This document shows positions 45,624-54,480 of a DNA stretch of 59,693 bases, piece by piece (the first letter of the stretch is position 1; each line of letters begins with the position of its first letter). Location: positions 1 through 59,693 of the forward strand of contig NZ_RWIR01000031.1 in assembly GCF_009764265.1 (NCBI RefSeq), read 5' to 3'. Below the pieces are notes generated by a model, which did not search any database, was not told the origin of the DNA, and saw nothing but the letters and a program-made list of their open reading frames with translations. The stretch is from Pseudomonas sp. PB101 (GTDB lineage Bacteria; Pseudomonadota; Gammaproteobacteria; Pseudomonadales; Pseudomonadaceae). The translations under genes were made by a program, and so were the position numbers.

Positions 45624-46583
45624 ATGAGAAGTATTTTCAAGCTGTTGGGGCAGCGCCTTGCTTTAGGCCTGCTCTCGCTGTTCGCCGTTTCAGTGATCAT
45701 TTTCCTCGCCGTCGGCATGCTCCCGGGCGATATCGCCCAGGCCATGCTCGGCCAGTCGGCCACCCCGGAAACCGTGGCCGCCTATCGCGCGCAACTGGGC
45801 CTGGACCTGCCGCCATTAACCCGCTTCGGCCACTGGATCTGGCAGTTGCTGCACGGTGATCTCGGGGTGTCACTGGCCAACCAGCGGCCCATCGCCGATC
45901 TGGTCAGCTCGCGCCTGGGCAACACCTTCAGCCTCGCATTGCTGGCGGCGCTGGTGTCGGTGCCCCTGGCCTTGCTGCTGGGCATGCTCGCGGCGCTGTA
46001 TCGCAACAGCTGGTTCGACCGCTTGCTCAACACCTCGGCCCTGAGCGCCGTGTCGTTCCCCGAGTTCTTCGTCGCCTACATCCTGATCCTGGTGTTCGCG
46101 GTGAAACTCAACTGGTTCCCGAGCATTTCGAACCTGGCGCCGGACGCTTCGTTGGGCACGATACTGGAACGCTCGGTGTTGCCGGTGGCGACCCTCAGCC
46201 TGGTGGTGATCGCGCAGATGATGCGCATGACCCGCGCCTCCCTGATCAACCTGTTGGCCAGCCCCTACATCGAAATGGCCCGGCTCAAGGGCATCAGCCA
46301 GTCGCGGATCATCTTTCGCCACGCCTTGCCCAATGCCCTGGCACCGATCGTCAACGTGGTGGCGCTGAACCTGGCGTACCTGGTGGTCGGCGTGGTGGTG
46401 GTCGAAGTGGTGTTCGTTTATCCGGGGCTCGGCCAGTTGCTGGTGGACTCGGTGGCCAAGCGCGATATCCCGGTGGTGCAGGCCTGCAGCCTGATCTTCG
46501 CCGCGACCTACATCCTGCTCAATACCAGTGCCGACGTGCTGTCGATTGCCAGCAACCCACGCCTGATGCATCCGAAGGGGTAG
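45624..46583 (+). CDS. Dpp/Opp-type ABC transporter permease (DppB-like)
   Basis: The 319-residue inner-membrane permease has six helices and the family motif near the N-terminus (GMLPGDIAQAMLG). The EAA cytoplasmic loop is ASPYIEMARLKGISQSRIIF followed by RHALPNALAP. It pairs with the next gene product to form the channel. AAGGA precedes ATG 45624; the frame open to 45576 runs through the REP pair. It is separated from the following permease gene by 3 bp. Confidence 0.9.
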   Translation: MRSIFKLLGQRLALGLLSLFAVSVIIFLAVGMLPGDIAQAMLGQSATPETVAAYRAQLGLDLPPLTRFGHWIWQLLHGDLGVSLANQRPIADLVSSRLGNTFSLALLAALVSVPLALLLGMLAALYRNSWFDRLLNTSALSAVSFPEFFVAYILILVFAVKLNWFPSISNLAPDASLGTILERSVLPVATLSLVVIAQMMRMTRASLINLLASPYIEMARLKGISQSRIIFRHALPNALAPIVNVVALNLAYLVVGVVVVEVVFVYPGLGQLLVDSVAKRDIPVVQACSLIFAATYILLNTSADVLSIASNPRLMHPKG

Positions 46584-46586
46584 ACC

Positions 46587-47414
46587 ATGAGCCTGTTGAA
46601 ACAAGTGTGGCGGGCGCCCCTGAGCGCCAAGTTCGGTTTGTCGATGATCGTGCTGTACGTGCTGGTGGCGGTGTTCGCGCCGGTATTGGCGCCATTCGGC
46701 GAAACCCAGGTGGTGGGCGGGGGCTTTGAACCCTGGGGCGGACAGTTCCTGTTGGGCACCGATAACCTCGGGCGCGACATGTTCAGCCGCCTGGTCTATG
46801 GCGCACGCAACACCCTGGGCATTGCCTTCCTGACCACGGTGCTGGCGTTCCTGCTCGGTGGCTTGAGTGGCCTGGTCGCGGCGATCAAGGGCGGCTGGGT
46901 CGATCAGGGATTGTCGCGGGTGGTGGACATCCTGATGGCCATTCCGCAACTGATCTTTGCCTTGCTGATCCTCAGCGTGGTCGGCACCACGGCGACCTCG
47001 CTGGTGCTGGTGATTGCGCTGCTGGATGCGACCCGGGTGTTTCGCCTGTCCCGCGCGGTGGCGATGAACGTGGTGGTGCAGGACTTCGTCGAAGCCGCAC
47101 GCCTGCGCGGTGAGGGCCTGTGGTGGCTGGTGACCCGCGAGGTGCTGCCGAACGCGGCGGCACCGCTGATTGCCGAGTTCGGCCTGCGCTTCTGCTTCGT
47201 GTTCCTGTTCATCAGTGCGCTGTCGTTCCTTGGCCTGGGCATCCAGCCGCCCACCGCCGACTGGGGCAGCATGGTGCGCGACAACGCCGTGCTGATCACT
47301 TTCGGCGACATCAGCCCGTTGCTGCCCGCCCTGGCCGTGGCCTTGATCACGGTCAGCGTCAATTTCGTCGTCGACTGGATGCTGCACAAATCCAGCGGCC
47401 TCAAGGAGTGCTGA
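46587..47414 (+). CDS. Dpp/Opp-type ABC transporter permease (DppC-like)
   Basis: This 275-residue second permease subunit has six helices. The characteristic LGTDNLGRDMFSRLVYGAR segment follows the first helix (residues about 56-74), and the EAA loop is FVEAARLRGEGLWWLVTREV. It forms a heterodimer with the preceding DppB-like protein. It begins 3 bp after that gene and ends 2 bp before the ATPase gene, so the genes are cotranscribed and probably translationally coupled. Confidence 0.9.
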   Translation: MSLLKQVWRAPLSAKFGLSMIVLYVLVAVFAPVLAPFGETQVVGGGFEPWGGQFLLGTDNLGRDMFSRLVYGARNTLGIAFLTTVLAFLLGGLSGLVAAIKGGWVDQGLSRVVDILMAIPQLIFALLILSVVGTTATSLVLVIALLDATRVFRLSRAVAMNVVVQDFVEAARLRGEGLWWLVTREVLPNAAAPLIAEFGLRFCFVFLFISALSFLGLGIQPPTADWGSMVRDNAVLITFGDISPLLPALAVALITVSVNFVVDWMLHKSSGLKEC

Positions 47415-47416
47415 AC

Positions 47417-49063
47417 ATGACGACTGCAAAACCTTTGCTGGAAATCCGCGACCTGCACATCGAAGGCCATTACGAAGATGCCTGGCATCCGCTGATCAAG
47501 GGCATCGACCTGACCCTGCAGCGGGGCGAAGTGTTGGGGCTGATCGGCGAGTCCGGCGCGGGCAAGTCGACCCTCGGCCTCTCGGCCATGGGCTACACCC
47601 GCGATGGCTGCCGGATCACCGGTGGCTCGGTGCATTTCGACGGCATCGACTTGCTCAAGGCCAGGCCTGAAGCCTTGCGCAAACTGCGTGGCCTGCGCAT
47701 CGCCTACGTGGCACAGAGCGCGGCGGCCTCGTTCAACCCGGCCCACCGACTGATCGACCAGCACGTCGAAACCGCCGTGAAGAACGGCGGCATGAGCCGC
47801 GATCAAGCGATGAAAGAAGCCGTCGAGTTGTATCGCGTGCTGCGCTTGCCCAATCCCGAAACCATCGGCCAGCGCTATCCGCATCAGGTCTCCGGTGGCC
47901 AGTTGCAGCGGGTGATGACCGCGATGGCGATGGCCTGCCACCCGGACCTGATCATCTTCGACGAGCCGACCACCGCGCTGGACGTCACCACCCAGATCGA
48001 AGTGCTGGCGGCCATTCGCGATGCGGTAGCCACCTACGGCAGCGCGGCGATCTACATCAGCCACGACCTGGCGGTGGTGGCGCAGATGGCCGACCGCATC
48101 ATGGTGCTGCGCCACGGTAAACTGGTGGAAGAGGCCGAGACCCGCAAAATGCTCGGCGACCCGCAGGAGGACTACACCAAGTCGCTGTGGGCGGTGCGCA
48201 GTTTCCGCACCGAACCCAAGGCCTGCCCGCAACAGGAACAACCGCTACTGGAGTTGCGCAACAGCTGCGCCAGTTATGGCCAGCAACCGGTGCTGCACGA
48301 CGTTTCGCTGAAGCTGTATCGCGGCCAGACCCTCGCGGTGATCGGCGAATCCGGCAGCGGCAAAAGCTCCACTGCGCGCTTGATCACCGGTTTGCTGCCG
48401 CCGACTTACGGCCAGGTACTGTACGACGGTGAACCCTTGCCGGCGGACTTTCGCCAACGCAGCAAGGAACAACTGCGGCGCGTCCAGATGATCTACCAGA
48501 TCCCCGATACGGCGCTCAATCCGCGTCAGCGCATCGTCGACATCATCGGCCGGCCGTTGACGTTCTACCTCGGCCTCAAGGGCAAGGCCATGCGCGCCCG
48601 GGTTGCCGAGCTGCTGGAGATGATCGAACTCGACCCGGCGACCTTCATGGAGCGTCAGCCCCGGGAGCTGTCCGGCGGGCAGAAACAACGCATCTGCATC
48701 GCCCGGGCCCTGGCGGCCGAACCGCAACTGATCATCTGCGACGAAGTGACCTCGGCCCTCGATCAACTGGTGGCCGAAGGCGTACTCAAACTGCTCAATC
48801 GCATCCAGCAGCAACTGGGTGTCGCCTACCTGTTCATCACCCACGATGTTGCTACAGTGCGGGCGATTGCCGATGAGGTATTGGTGATGCAACGGGGCAA
48901 GGTGGTCGATCACGGCTCGCGCAGCCAGATCTTCACTCCGCCGCATCAGGACTACACCGGGCTGCTGTTTTCTTCCGAACCGCAAATGGACCCCGACTGG
49001 CTCGACCGCTTGCTGGCCACGCGCGCTACTTCACCTTCAACCGATTCGCTGGAACAAGTCTAA
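47417..49063 (+). CDS. Dpp/Opp-type ABC transporter ATPase, two fused domains
   Basis: The 548-residue protein combines the DppD-like and DppF-like ATPases. Domain 1 has Walker [13 protein letters not shown] and signature [13 protein letters not shown]; domain 2 has Walker [10 protein letters not shown] and signature [15 protein letters not shown], with Walker B LIICDE. Both have the histidine switch (ISHDLAVV and ITHDVATV). The start is ATG 47417 with AAGGAG; the longer open frame lies inside the permease gene. One fused ATPase replaces two separate ones, as is common for GsiA-like transporters. The next gene encodes a flavin-type oxidoreductase 9 bp later. Confidence 0.92.
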   Translation: MTTAKPLLEIRDLHIEGHYEDAWHPLIKGIDLTLQRGEVLGLIGESGAGKSTLGLSAMGYTRDGCRITGGSVHFDGIDLLKARPEALRKLRGLRIAYVAQSAAASFNPAHRLIDQHVETAVKNGGMSRDQAMKEAVELYRVLRLPNPETIGQRYPHQVSGGQLQRVMTAMAMACHPDLIIFDEPTTALDVTTQIEVLAAIRDAVATYGSAAIYISHDLAVVAQMADRIMVLRHGKLVEEAETRKMLGDPQEDYTKSLWAVRSFRTEPKACPQQEQPLLELRNSCASYGQQPVLHDVSLKLYRGQTLAVIGESGSGKSSTARLITGLLPPTYGQVLYDGEPLPADFRQRSKEQLRRVQMIYQIPDTALNPRQRIVDIIGRPLTFYLGLKGKAMRARVAELLEMIELDPATFMERQPRELSGGQKQRICIARALAAEPQLIICDEVTSALDQLVAEGVLKLLNRIQQQLGVAYLFITHDVATVRAIADEVLVMQRGKVVDHGSRSQIFTPPHQDYTGLLFSSEPQMDPDWLDRLLATRATSPSTDSLEQV

Positions 49064-49072
49064 GGAACCACC

Positions 49073-49783
49073 ATGAAAGTACTGATCGTCCACGCTCACC
49101 CGGAGCCGCAATCCTTCACCGCCGCCCTGCGCGACCAGGCTGTCGCCAGCCTCCAGGCCCAGGGCCACGAAGTGCAGGTCAGCGACCTGTACAAAATGAA
49201 CTGGAACCCGGTGGCCAGCGACGCCGACTTCTCGAACCGGGAAAACCCCGAGTACCTGGTCTATGCCCTGGAACAACGCCTGGGCGCGAAGAGCCAGTCA
49301 CTGGCGGCGGACATCCAGGCCGAGCTGGACAAACTGCTGTGGGCCGACCTGCTGATCCTCAACTTCCCGATCTTCTGGTTCTCCGCCCCGGCCATGCTCA
49401 AGGGCTGGATCGACCGGGTGCTGGTGTCCGGCATCTGCTACGGCGGCAAACGCTTCTACGACCAGGGCGGCCTGGCCGGCAAGAAAGCGCTGGTGACCGT
49501 GACCCTGGGCGGTCGTGAACACATGTTTGGCGAAGGCGCGATTCATGGGCCGCTGGAGGACATGCTGCGGCCTATCCTGCGTGGCACGTTGGCCTATGTT
49601 GGGTTCGATGTGCTGGAACCCTTCGTGGCCTGGCACGTGCCGTACATCAGTGAAGAGGCGCGCCAGCAATTTCTGGTCGACTACGACCAGCGGTTGCAGC
49701 ACCTGAGCGACGACCAACCGCTGGGATTCCCGAAGCTGGCGCAGTTCGATGACAAGCTCTATCCGCTGACCACCAACGCCTGA
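49073..49783 (+). CDS. Flavodoxin-fold NAD(P)H oxidoreductase (MdaB/NQO family)
   Basis: The 236-residue protein has the flavodoxin-like fold of NAD(P)H:quinone reductases: IVHAHPEPQSFTAAL at the N-terminus, the FMN/FAD-binding WADLLILNFPIFWFSAPAMLK region (split; residues about 90-110), and a glycine-rich loop TLGGREHMFGEGAIHGPLE. It transfers two electrons from NAD(P)H to quinones, nitro- or azo-compounds. It follows the fused ATPase by 9 bp with AAGGA, so it belongs to the transporter operon and may act on the imported compound. That link is inferred from position only. Confidence 0.88.
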   Translation: MKVLIVHAHPEPQSFTAALRDQAVASLQAQGHEVQVSDLYKMNWNPVASDADFSNRENPEYLVYALEQRLGAKSQSLAADIQAELDKLLWADLLILNFPIFWFSAPAMLKGWIDRVLVSGICYGGKRFYDQGGLAGKKALVTVTLGGREHMFGEGAIHGPLEDMLRPILRGTLAYVGFDVLEPFVAWHVPYISEEARQQFLVDYDQRLQHLSDDQPLGFPKLAQFDDKLYPLTTNA

Positions 49784-49883
49784 TCAGCGCCTACAGGGGG
49801 AAATCGGGCCCACCGTCGGTCAGTAACCGGGTGGCTGAGCGGGGCTGATCTAAACTCCTTTTGGGGGTCATCCGGAGGTCATC

Positions 49884-50339
49884 ATGAAAAGGTTTTCACC
49901 GCTCAGTTTATGTATCGCCCTGTCGGTTTTCAGTGCCCCGGGATGGGCGCAAACGGTGGTGCCTATGAAAGGTCAGAGTTCGCAACAAACCCAGACCGAC
50001 ATCAACGAATGCAACAGCATCGCCGCCAGCCAGAGTGCCTCGACGGCTTCCACGCCTTCGGGCGGCAGGGTCAAGGGCGCTGCCGTCGGGGCCGCCGCCG
50101 GCGCGGCAGGGGCACAGGTGCGCGGCAATCAGCATGACGAAGCTTATGATCGTGTCGACGATGACAGGAAGCAGGACTATCGCCAGGACCGTGCCAAACA
50201 GACCGCCGCGGCCGGGATGGTGGTCGGTGGTTCGCGTCAGCGCCAGGAACGCCGGGCGGACGAGAAAACCACCCAGGCGAATACCTCGTCGGCTTACAGC
50301 AGCTGTCTGCAGGGCAAGGGTTATCAGGTCAATCCTTGA
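49884..50339 (+). CDS. Small exported glycine-zipper (YMGG-like) protein
   Basis: The 151-residue protein has a Sec signal peptide (cleavage near GWAQ, residue 23). A glycine/alanine-rich zipper stretch, GAAVGAAAGAAGAQVRG (about residues 65-81), and a second short one near AAAGMVVGGS follow; the rest is polar and low in complexity. Two cysteines (about 43 and 143) could form a disulfide. Such proteins are common in Pseudomonas, probably lie at the envelope, and have no established function. CGGAGG precedes the ATG. It is a single-gene unit with a REPIN after it. Confidence 0.75.
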   Translation: MKRFSPLSLCIALSVFSAPGWAQTVVPMKGQSSQQTQTDINECNSIAASQSASTASTPSGGRVKGAAVGAAAGAAGAQVRGNQHDEAYDRVDDDRKQDYRQDRAKQTAAAGMVVGGSRQRQERRADEKTTQANTSSAYSSCLQGKGYQVNP

Positions 50340-50356
50340 ATCGGGTACAGATCACA

Positions 50357-50458
50357 CTGTAGGAGCGAGCCTGCTCGCGATGGTCGTTAACGATTACGCG
50401 TGTTTACTGGTTTAACGCGGCGCTCTTGAGTCCATCGCGAGCAGGCTCGCTCCTACAG
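50357..50458. repeat. REPIN (GAGCCTGCTCGCGAT type)
   Basis: Inverted GAGCGAGCCTGCTCGCGA motifs enclose a spacer starting GGTCGTTAACGATTACGCG. It lies between the convergent glycine-zipper and AraC genes. Confidence 0.85.
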
Positions 50459-50472
50459 GGATCCAGATCCAG

Positions 50473-51480
50473 TCAGGGGCGTGCTTTCTGTTGTTTGAGC
50501 CACTGTCGCGGGCTGACGCCAAACCAGCGCTGGAAGGCTCGGCTGAAGGCGCTCTGGTTGGCATAACCGAGCACTTCGGTCAGTTGCATCAGGGTCATGT
50601 CGGACTCTTCGAGGTAGCGCAGGGTCATGGTCTGCCGGGTGTCGTCCAGCAACGTCTGGAACGAGGTGCCTTGCTCGGCGAGATGGCGTTGCAGGGAGCG
50701 CGGGCTCAGGCGCATGAAGTCGGCGATGTAGTCGATGGTCACCCGGCCGCTCGGCAGGAAACTGCGCAACAGGCGCTGGATATGGTTGGGCAACTGGTGG
50801 CTGTGCAGGCGGCTGGCATTGTCCAGGTGCTGCTGCATGAGCCGGTGCAACGCCGGGTCGGCATCGGTCAGCGAGACGTTCAACAGATTGACGTCGAACA
50901 TCCAGGCATCGAAAGCGCTGTTGAACCGCGGGGCCACGCCGAGCAAACGACGGTAGCGCGCCGGATTGACGGCCGGCGCATGCTGGAACATCGCCACGGC
51001 CGGCTGCCAGCGGCTGCCAAGCAAGGTGCGCATCAACTGATGCCCGACCCCCACCACCAATTCACTGACCTGGCGGCCGCCGGGCAGGTTTTGCGCTTCG
51101 GTGGCGTAGTAGAGCAGGGCGTGATCGTCCGCCCGGTGCACCGCGACATCACCATAGTTGTCGTGCACGTGAAAATAGTGCCCGAGGTCGCGCAGGGCAT
51201 CGCCGACACTCTTGGCATTGCGCATCAGGTAGAGCAAGGACCCGAAGATCCCCACGCCCTGGTACAGGCCGAACTCAAGGCCGAACAGCAGGTTATCGCT
51301 GGCTTTGCTGGCCAGCTCCAGCACCAGTGCGAAGCGGTGGAAGGAAATCAGCGCGTCCGGGTTGTCCAGCACATCCCTGGCCAGGCCGGCTTCGCGCAGC
51401 AGCTCGGCGGGGTTGAGGTGCTGGCTGCGGGCGAATTCATGGAAGCCGTGAAGTGATGACGCACGGGTGAGGTAAGTCAT
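50473..51480 (-). CDS. AraC-family regulator of the sulfatase/DUF1254 cluster
   Basis: The 335-residue protein has an N-terminal arabinose-binding-type sensor domain (about 20-200) and a C-terminal AraC double HTH (about 235-325): RLSPRSLQRHLAEQGTSFQ gives the first recognition helix, and LTEVLGYANQSAFSRAFQRW the second. It is the last gene of a seven-gene minus-strand run, 58 bp after the FadL-type porin gene. Two 19-bp direct repeats with a 21-bp period at the far end of the cluster, before the SDR gene, look like an AraC activator site, so it is the probable activator. The ligand is unknown. Confidence 0.85.
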   Translation of the reverse strand: MTYLTRASSLHGFHEFARSQHLNPAELLREAGLARDVLDNPDALISFHRFALVLELASKASDNLLFGLEFGLYQGVGIFGSLLYLMRNAKSVGDALRDLGHYFHVHDNYGDVAVHRADDHALLYYATEAQNLPGGRQVSELVVGVGHQLMRTLLGSRWQPAVAMFQHAPAVNPARYRRLLGVAPRFNSAFDAWMFDVNLLNVSLTDADPALHRLMQQHLDNASRLHSHQLPNHIQRLLRSFLPSGRVTIDYIADFMRLSPRSLQRHLAEQGTSFQTLLDDTRQTMTLRYLEESDMTLMQLTEVLGYANQSAFSRAFQRWFGVSPRQWLKQQKARP

Positions 51481-51507
51481 GTCGAAGGGTCTGCCTGTTT
51501 TGCGGGT

Positions 51508-51525
51508 TGGCCCGGCTGCGGGCCA
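51508..51525. other. Small hairpin between porin and AraC genes
   Basis: TGGCCCG (51508-51514) pairs with CGGGCCA (51519-51525) around a 4-base loop. No T-run follows on the minus strand. It might attenuate readthrough into the regulator gene. Confidence 0.4.
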
Positions 51526-51538
51526 TTTCCAGGTTGAA

Positions 51539-52816
51539 TCAGAAACGCCAGGTCACGCCGCCGCCGATGATATGCAGGGCGCTGTCGGGGTAGGTGCCCG
51601 ACAGGGTTTCGCCTGAACGCTTGCGCTGCTGCACGTCCATGTCGCCGAGCCAGACCAGCGTGTAGCTGAGGTTGACGTCCATGTCCTCGGCGAGCTTGTA
51701 GTTGAGCCCGGTCGCCAGGCGCCAGGTCTCGTTCATCGGGTTGTCCACGGTGCGGTCCTTGTCCTTGACCGCAGAGCTGTCGTAGGCCACGCCCATGTTC
51801 CAGCGCAGTTTCGGGCTGAGCTGGTTCTGCGCGCCGAAGGACAGGTGCCAGGTGTCCTGGTACTGGCGGCTGACAGTGCCCGAAGGCGATCCGCCCGCCG
51901 TGTCCACCGAGACGCCGATGTCGCCGAAATCACTCCAGTCCTGCCAGTTCGCCGAACCCAGCAGCGTCCACTGATCATTGAGCTGGTGGGCCACGCTCAG
52001 GGTCAGCGTCTGCGGAATGTTCATGTCGAGTTCCAGGTCGTTGGCCTGCAGGCCGGACAGCGCCTGCTGGAGCAGCGGGTTGCGGATGCCGCTGGCTTGC
52101 GGCGAGTCCTCGAAGTCGAGCTTGACCTTGCTGGTGTAGGCCAGGCCGAGCGTGGTGCGCGCATCCAGTTGATAGCGCAGGCCGAGGTTCAGGCCGACAC
52201 CGGTGGTGGTGTCCTTGTACTGAAGCTGGCCATCCTGCTTGAACGGGCTGACCGGCAGCAGGGCGTTGTTGTCGACCGCCATTTCGGTGTTGTAGTAGCC
52301 GTAGACCAGGCGCGGGCCGATGCCGAACGACAGGTCGTCGTTGATCTTGTAGGCGAAGGTCGGCTGCATCGAGACGCCGAGCAGGGTCGACTTCTGCGTG
52401 AAGTAGCGCCCGGCCCAGTCATCGCCGTAATCCACGCTCAGGCCGAAGTTGCCGTACAGGCCGAAACCGATGCTGGCGCGGTCGTTGACGGCATGGCTGA
52501 TGAAGAAGCTGCTGCCCGGCAGGATCGGCAGCGGGTTGCCGCCTTCATTGCCGGAAAAGTCATTGCCGCTGTCGCGCTGAAAGCCCAGGTCGCCGAGGAC
52601 TGCCTGGCCGTTGAGGCTGACCTGGGTGCCCTCAAGGGCGGCGATGCCGGCGGGGTTGCTCATCAGCACGCTCGGGTCGCTGGCCAGCGCTGCAGAACCG
52701 GCGTTGGCCAGCCCGGCGCCTTCCTGGCCGACCTCGTAGAGCTGGATGCCGCCGGCCAAAGCCTGGGTTGCGTTGCCGGCAAGGGCGAGGAGGATCAAGG
52801 GGTGAATCGATTTCAT
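51539..52816 (-). CDS. FadL/TodX-type outer-membrane channel
   Basis: The 425-residue beta-barrel protein has a Sec signal peptide (cleavage near TQALA, residue 21). Typical FadL features are the N-terminal hatch with ASDPSVLMSNPAGIAAL, the YGNFGLSVDYGDDWAGRYF segment and a C-terminal phenylalanine (VTWRF) for barrel assembly. FadL-type channels let hydrophobic molecules such as long-chain fatty acids or aromatic hydrocarbons diffuse in. Here the channel probably serves the sulfatase cluster by taking up a hydrophobic substrate. The ATG at 52816 has AGGAAAG upstream; an ATG at 52834 lacks a ribosome site. Confidence 0.9.
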   Translation of the reverse strand: MKSIHPLILLALAGNATQALAGGIQLYEVGQEGAGLANAGSAALASDPSVLMSNPAGIAALEGTQVSLNGQAVLGDLGFQRDSGNDFSGNEGGNPLPILPGSSFFISHAVNDRASIGFGLYGNFGLSVDYGDDWAGRYFTQKSTLLGVSMQPTFAYKINDDLSFGIGPRLVYGYYNTEMAVDNNALLPVSPFKQDGQLQYKDTTTGVGLNLGLRYQLDARTTLGLAYTSKVKLDFEDSPQASGIRNPLLQQALSGLQANDLELDMNIPQTLTLSVAHQLNDQWTLLGSANWQDWSDFGDIGVSVDTAGGSPSGTVSRQYQDTWHLSFGAQNQLSPKLRWNMGVAYDSSAVKDKDRTVDNPMNETWRLATGLNYKLAEDMDVNLSYTLVWLGDMDVQQRKRSGETLSGTYPDSALHIIGGGVTWRF

Positions 52817-52854
52817 CAGGTCTTTCCTGGTCATTGCGCTGCTTGTGGACCCCT

Positions 52855-52955
52855 TGTAGGAGCGAGCCTGCTCGCGATGGACATAAGGGCGACGCGTGCA
52901 TACAGAATGCCCGCGTCATCGTTAACGACCATCGCGAGCAGGCTCGCTCCCACAG
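52855..52955. repeat. REPIN (GAGCCTGCTCGCGAT type)
   Basis: Inverted GAGCGAGCCTGCTCGCGA motifs enclose about 55 bp with CGTTAACGACC beside the right arm. It lies between the second DUF1254 gene and the porin gene, inside the sulfatase cluster. Confidence 0.85.
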
Positions 52956-52977
52956 GGGCAGCATCAGGCCAAAGGGA

Positions 52978-54480
52978 TTAGTGGTGTTGCGGACCCGGCA
53001 CCAACGGTGGCGGTGCCCAGTCGCCCTTGATCAGCGCATCCGAAGGCCCGTAGGCGCGGAGGGTCAGGGCGAATTCACCCTGCGGCGCGGGCAGCCAGTT
53101 GCCCACTTTGTCTTCGGTCGGGCGCTGGTGCTGGATGTACAGGGTCAGCGAACCGTCGGCGTTGTATTTCAGGTCCTTGTTCTTGGTGCCGGTCGAGTAG
53201 CGCTTGATCTCGTTGGCGGCAAAGAAGTGCAGCGGGTCATACAGGGTCAGCGACCAGAAACCCGATACCGGTGGCGTCTGCCCGGCCGGGAAGGTCAGGG
53301 TGTAGCTGCGCTCGCCGCTCAGGCGCTGGCCGTCGCCGTCCTCTTCGCGGAACAGGTAGGTGGTTTCCCTGGCGTGGTTCTCGAAGATGTTGGATTTGGC
53401 AATCGCCAGCCGTGTCAGGTAATCGGTGCCGAAGGCGGCGTTGTTGAATGGACGGTTCCAGCCATTGGCGATGCGCACGCCATTGCGGCTCAGATAGAAC
53501 AACGGATCGACGATGTCTTTCTCGCTTTGCTGCGCGCTGTCCTGCAGCACTTTGGCGATCGCCGGGTCGGTTTCGCCAGCGGCAATCAGCGCACGGAACT
53601 GTGCATACAACGACTCTTCGCCGGGCAGCGGCGGCACCTGGGCCAGAACACCCTTCAATTGCGCAAAAAAACGCTCGGGCGTGACCCATCGGGTTTCACC
53701 CGCCGGTTTGTCGGCGGCGGCCTTGGGCAGCGGCAACCGGGGCAGGTGTTTCCAGTCGATGGTTTTGATCTTGCCGTCGAACGTCGACAGAGGGTACATG
53801 GCGATCTGGTTGAGCAGCGGCTGGATCGCCTCGCGGTCCTGGGCGGTATCGGCCATGAACACGCGCGGGATCACCACGCCGGTGTTGGTCGGCGAACGCA
53901 GCACGGCCTCGACACCGGCCGGTTTTTCGCCTGTCCAGTCCGGGCCGACGATCAGGTAGAAACCCGGTTGGGTGCCGTAGATCTTCGCCACCCGGGCAAA
54001 GCTGTCGGTACGCTGGTCGGCCAGTTCGAACATCCAGAAACGCTCGCCGAAGTCCGGCACTTGCAGGATCACCGGCGCTTTATCCAGCGCCAGGGCGCCG
54101 AAACCGTAGACCACGTCCTGATTGGGATGGGCGACGATGCGGATGTCCGGGTCGATGTAGTCCGACAGCATCGCCAACTGGTTGACCGGCGCAACCGGTG
54201 TCGGGCCGAGCAGGCCGATGGTCGGCACCTGCTCGTACATCATGCGCCGGGTTTGCAGGTTCACCAGCGGCCAGCCCCAGGCATAGGCCATTTGCGCCAC
54301 GGCGCGGGCGTAGCCGGGTGTCATCACGGTGTTGGCCACCGGGCCTGCGGGAGCCACGGTTTCGTTGGCGCTGGCCGGCAGGGCCAGCAGCAGGCCGCTC
54401 ACGGCCAATGCAGTGAGGGTCATGCGCACGAATGGCGGGGGGCTGAGCTTATTCAATGGCTTGCACCTGTGGCAGTTCAT
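52978..54480 (-). CDS. DUF1254/DUF1214 periplasmic protein (second of pair)
   Basis: The 500-residue protein has a signal peptide whose hydrophobic core is at residues 20-34, ending LPASA. The N-terminal half is DUF1254 (AYAWGWPLVNLQTRRMMYEQ, NQDVVYGFGALAL, then ERFWMFELADQRTDSFA), and the C-terminal part is DUF1214 (GFWSLTLYDPLHFF, then NWLPAPQGEFALTLRAYGP). No enzymatic role is established for these domains. The ATG at 54480 is preceded by GAGGG and overlaps the end of the upstream paralogue by 32 bp, so translation is coupled. Location in the periplasm and the neighbouring sulfatase and porin suggest binding or processing of the same substrate. Confidence 0.83.
   Translation of the reverse strand: MNCHRCKPLNKLSPPPFVRMTLTALAVSGLLLALPASANETVAPAGPVANTVMTPGYARAVAQMAYAWGWPLVNLQTRRMMYEQVPTIGLLGPTPVAPVNQLAMLSDYIDPDIRIVAHPNQDVVYGFGALALDKAPVILQVPDFGERFWMFELADQRTDSFARVAKIYGTQPGFYLIVGPDWTGEKPAGVEAVLRSPTNTGVVIPRVFMADTAQDREAIQPLLNQIAMYPLSTFDGKIKTIDWKHLPRLPLPKAAADKPAGETRWVTPERFFAQLKGVLAQVPPLPGEESLYAQFRALIAAGETDPAIAKVLQDSAQQSEKDIVDPLFYLSRNGVRIANGWNRPFNNAAFGTDYLTRLAIAKSNIFENHARETTYLFREEDGDGQRLSGERSYTLTFPAGQTPPVSGFWSLTLYDPLHFFAANEIKRYSTGTKNKDLKYNADGSLTLYIQHQRPTEDKVGNWLPAPQGEFALTLRAYGPSDALIKGDWAPPPLVPGPQHH

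Noticed and set aside
24088..52955. Regularly recurring short inverted repeats as a possible CRISPR array
   Set aside because: The copies are kilobases apart, occur as inverted doublets and match Pseudomonas REP sequences; there are no regular spacers and no cas genes.
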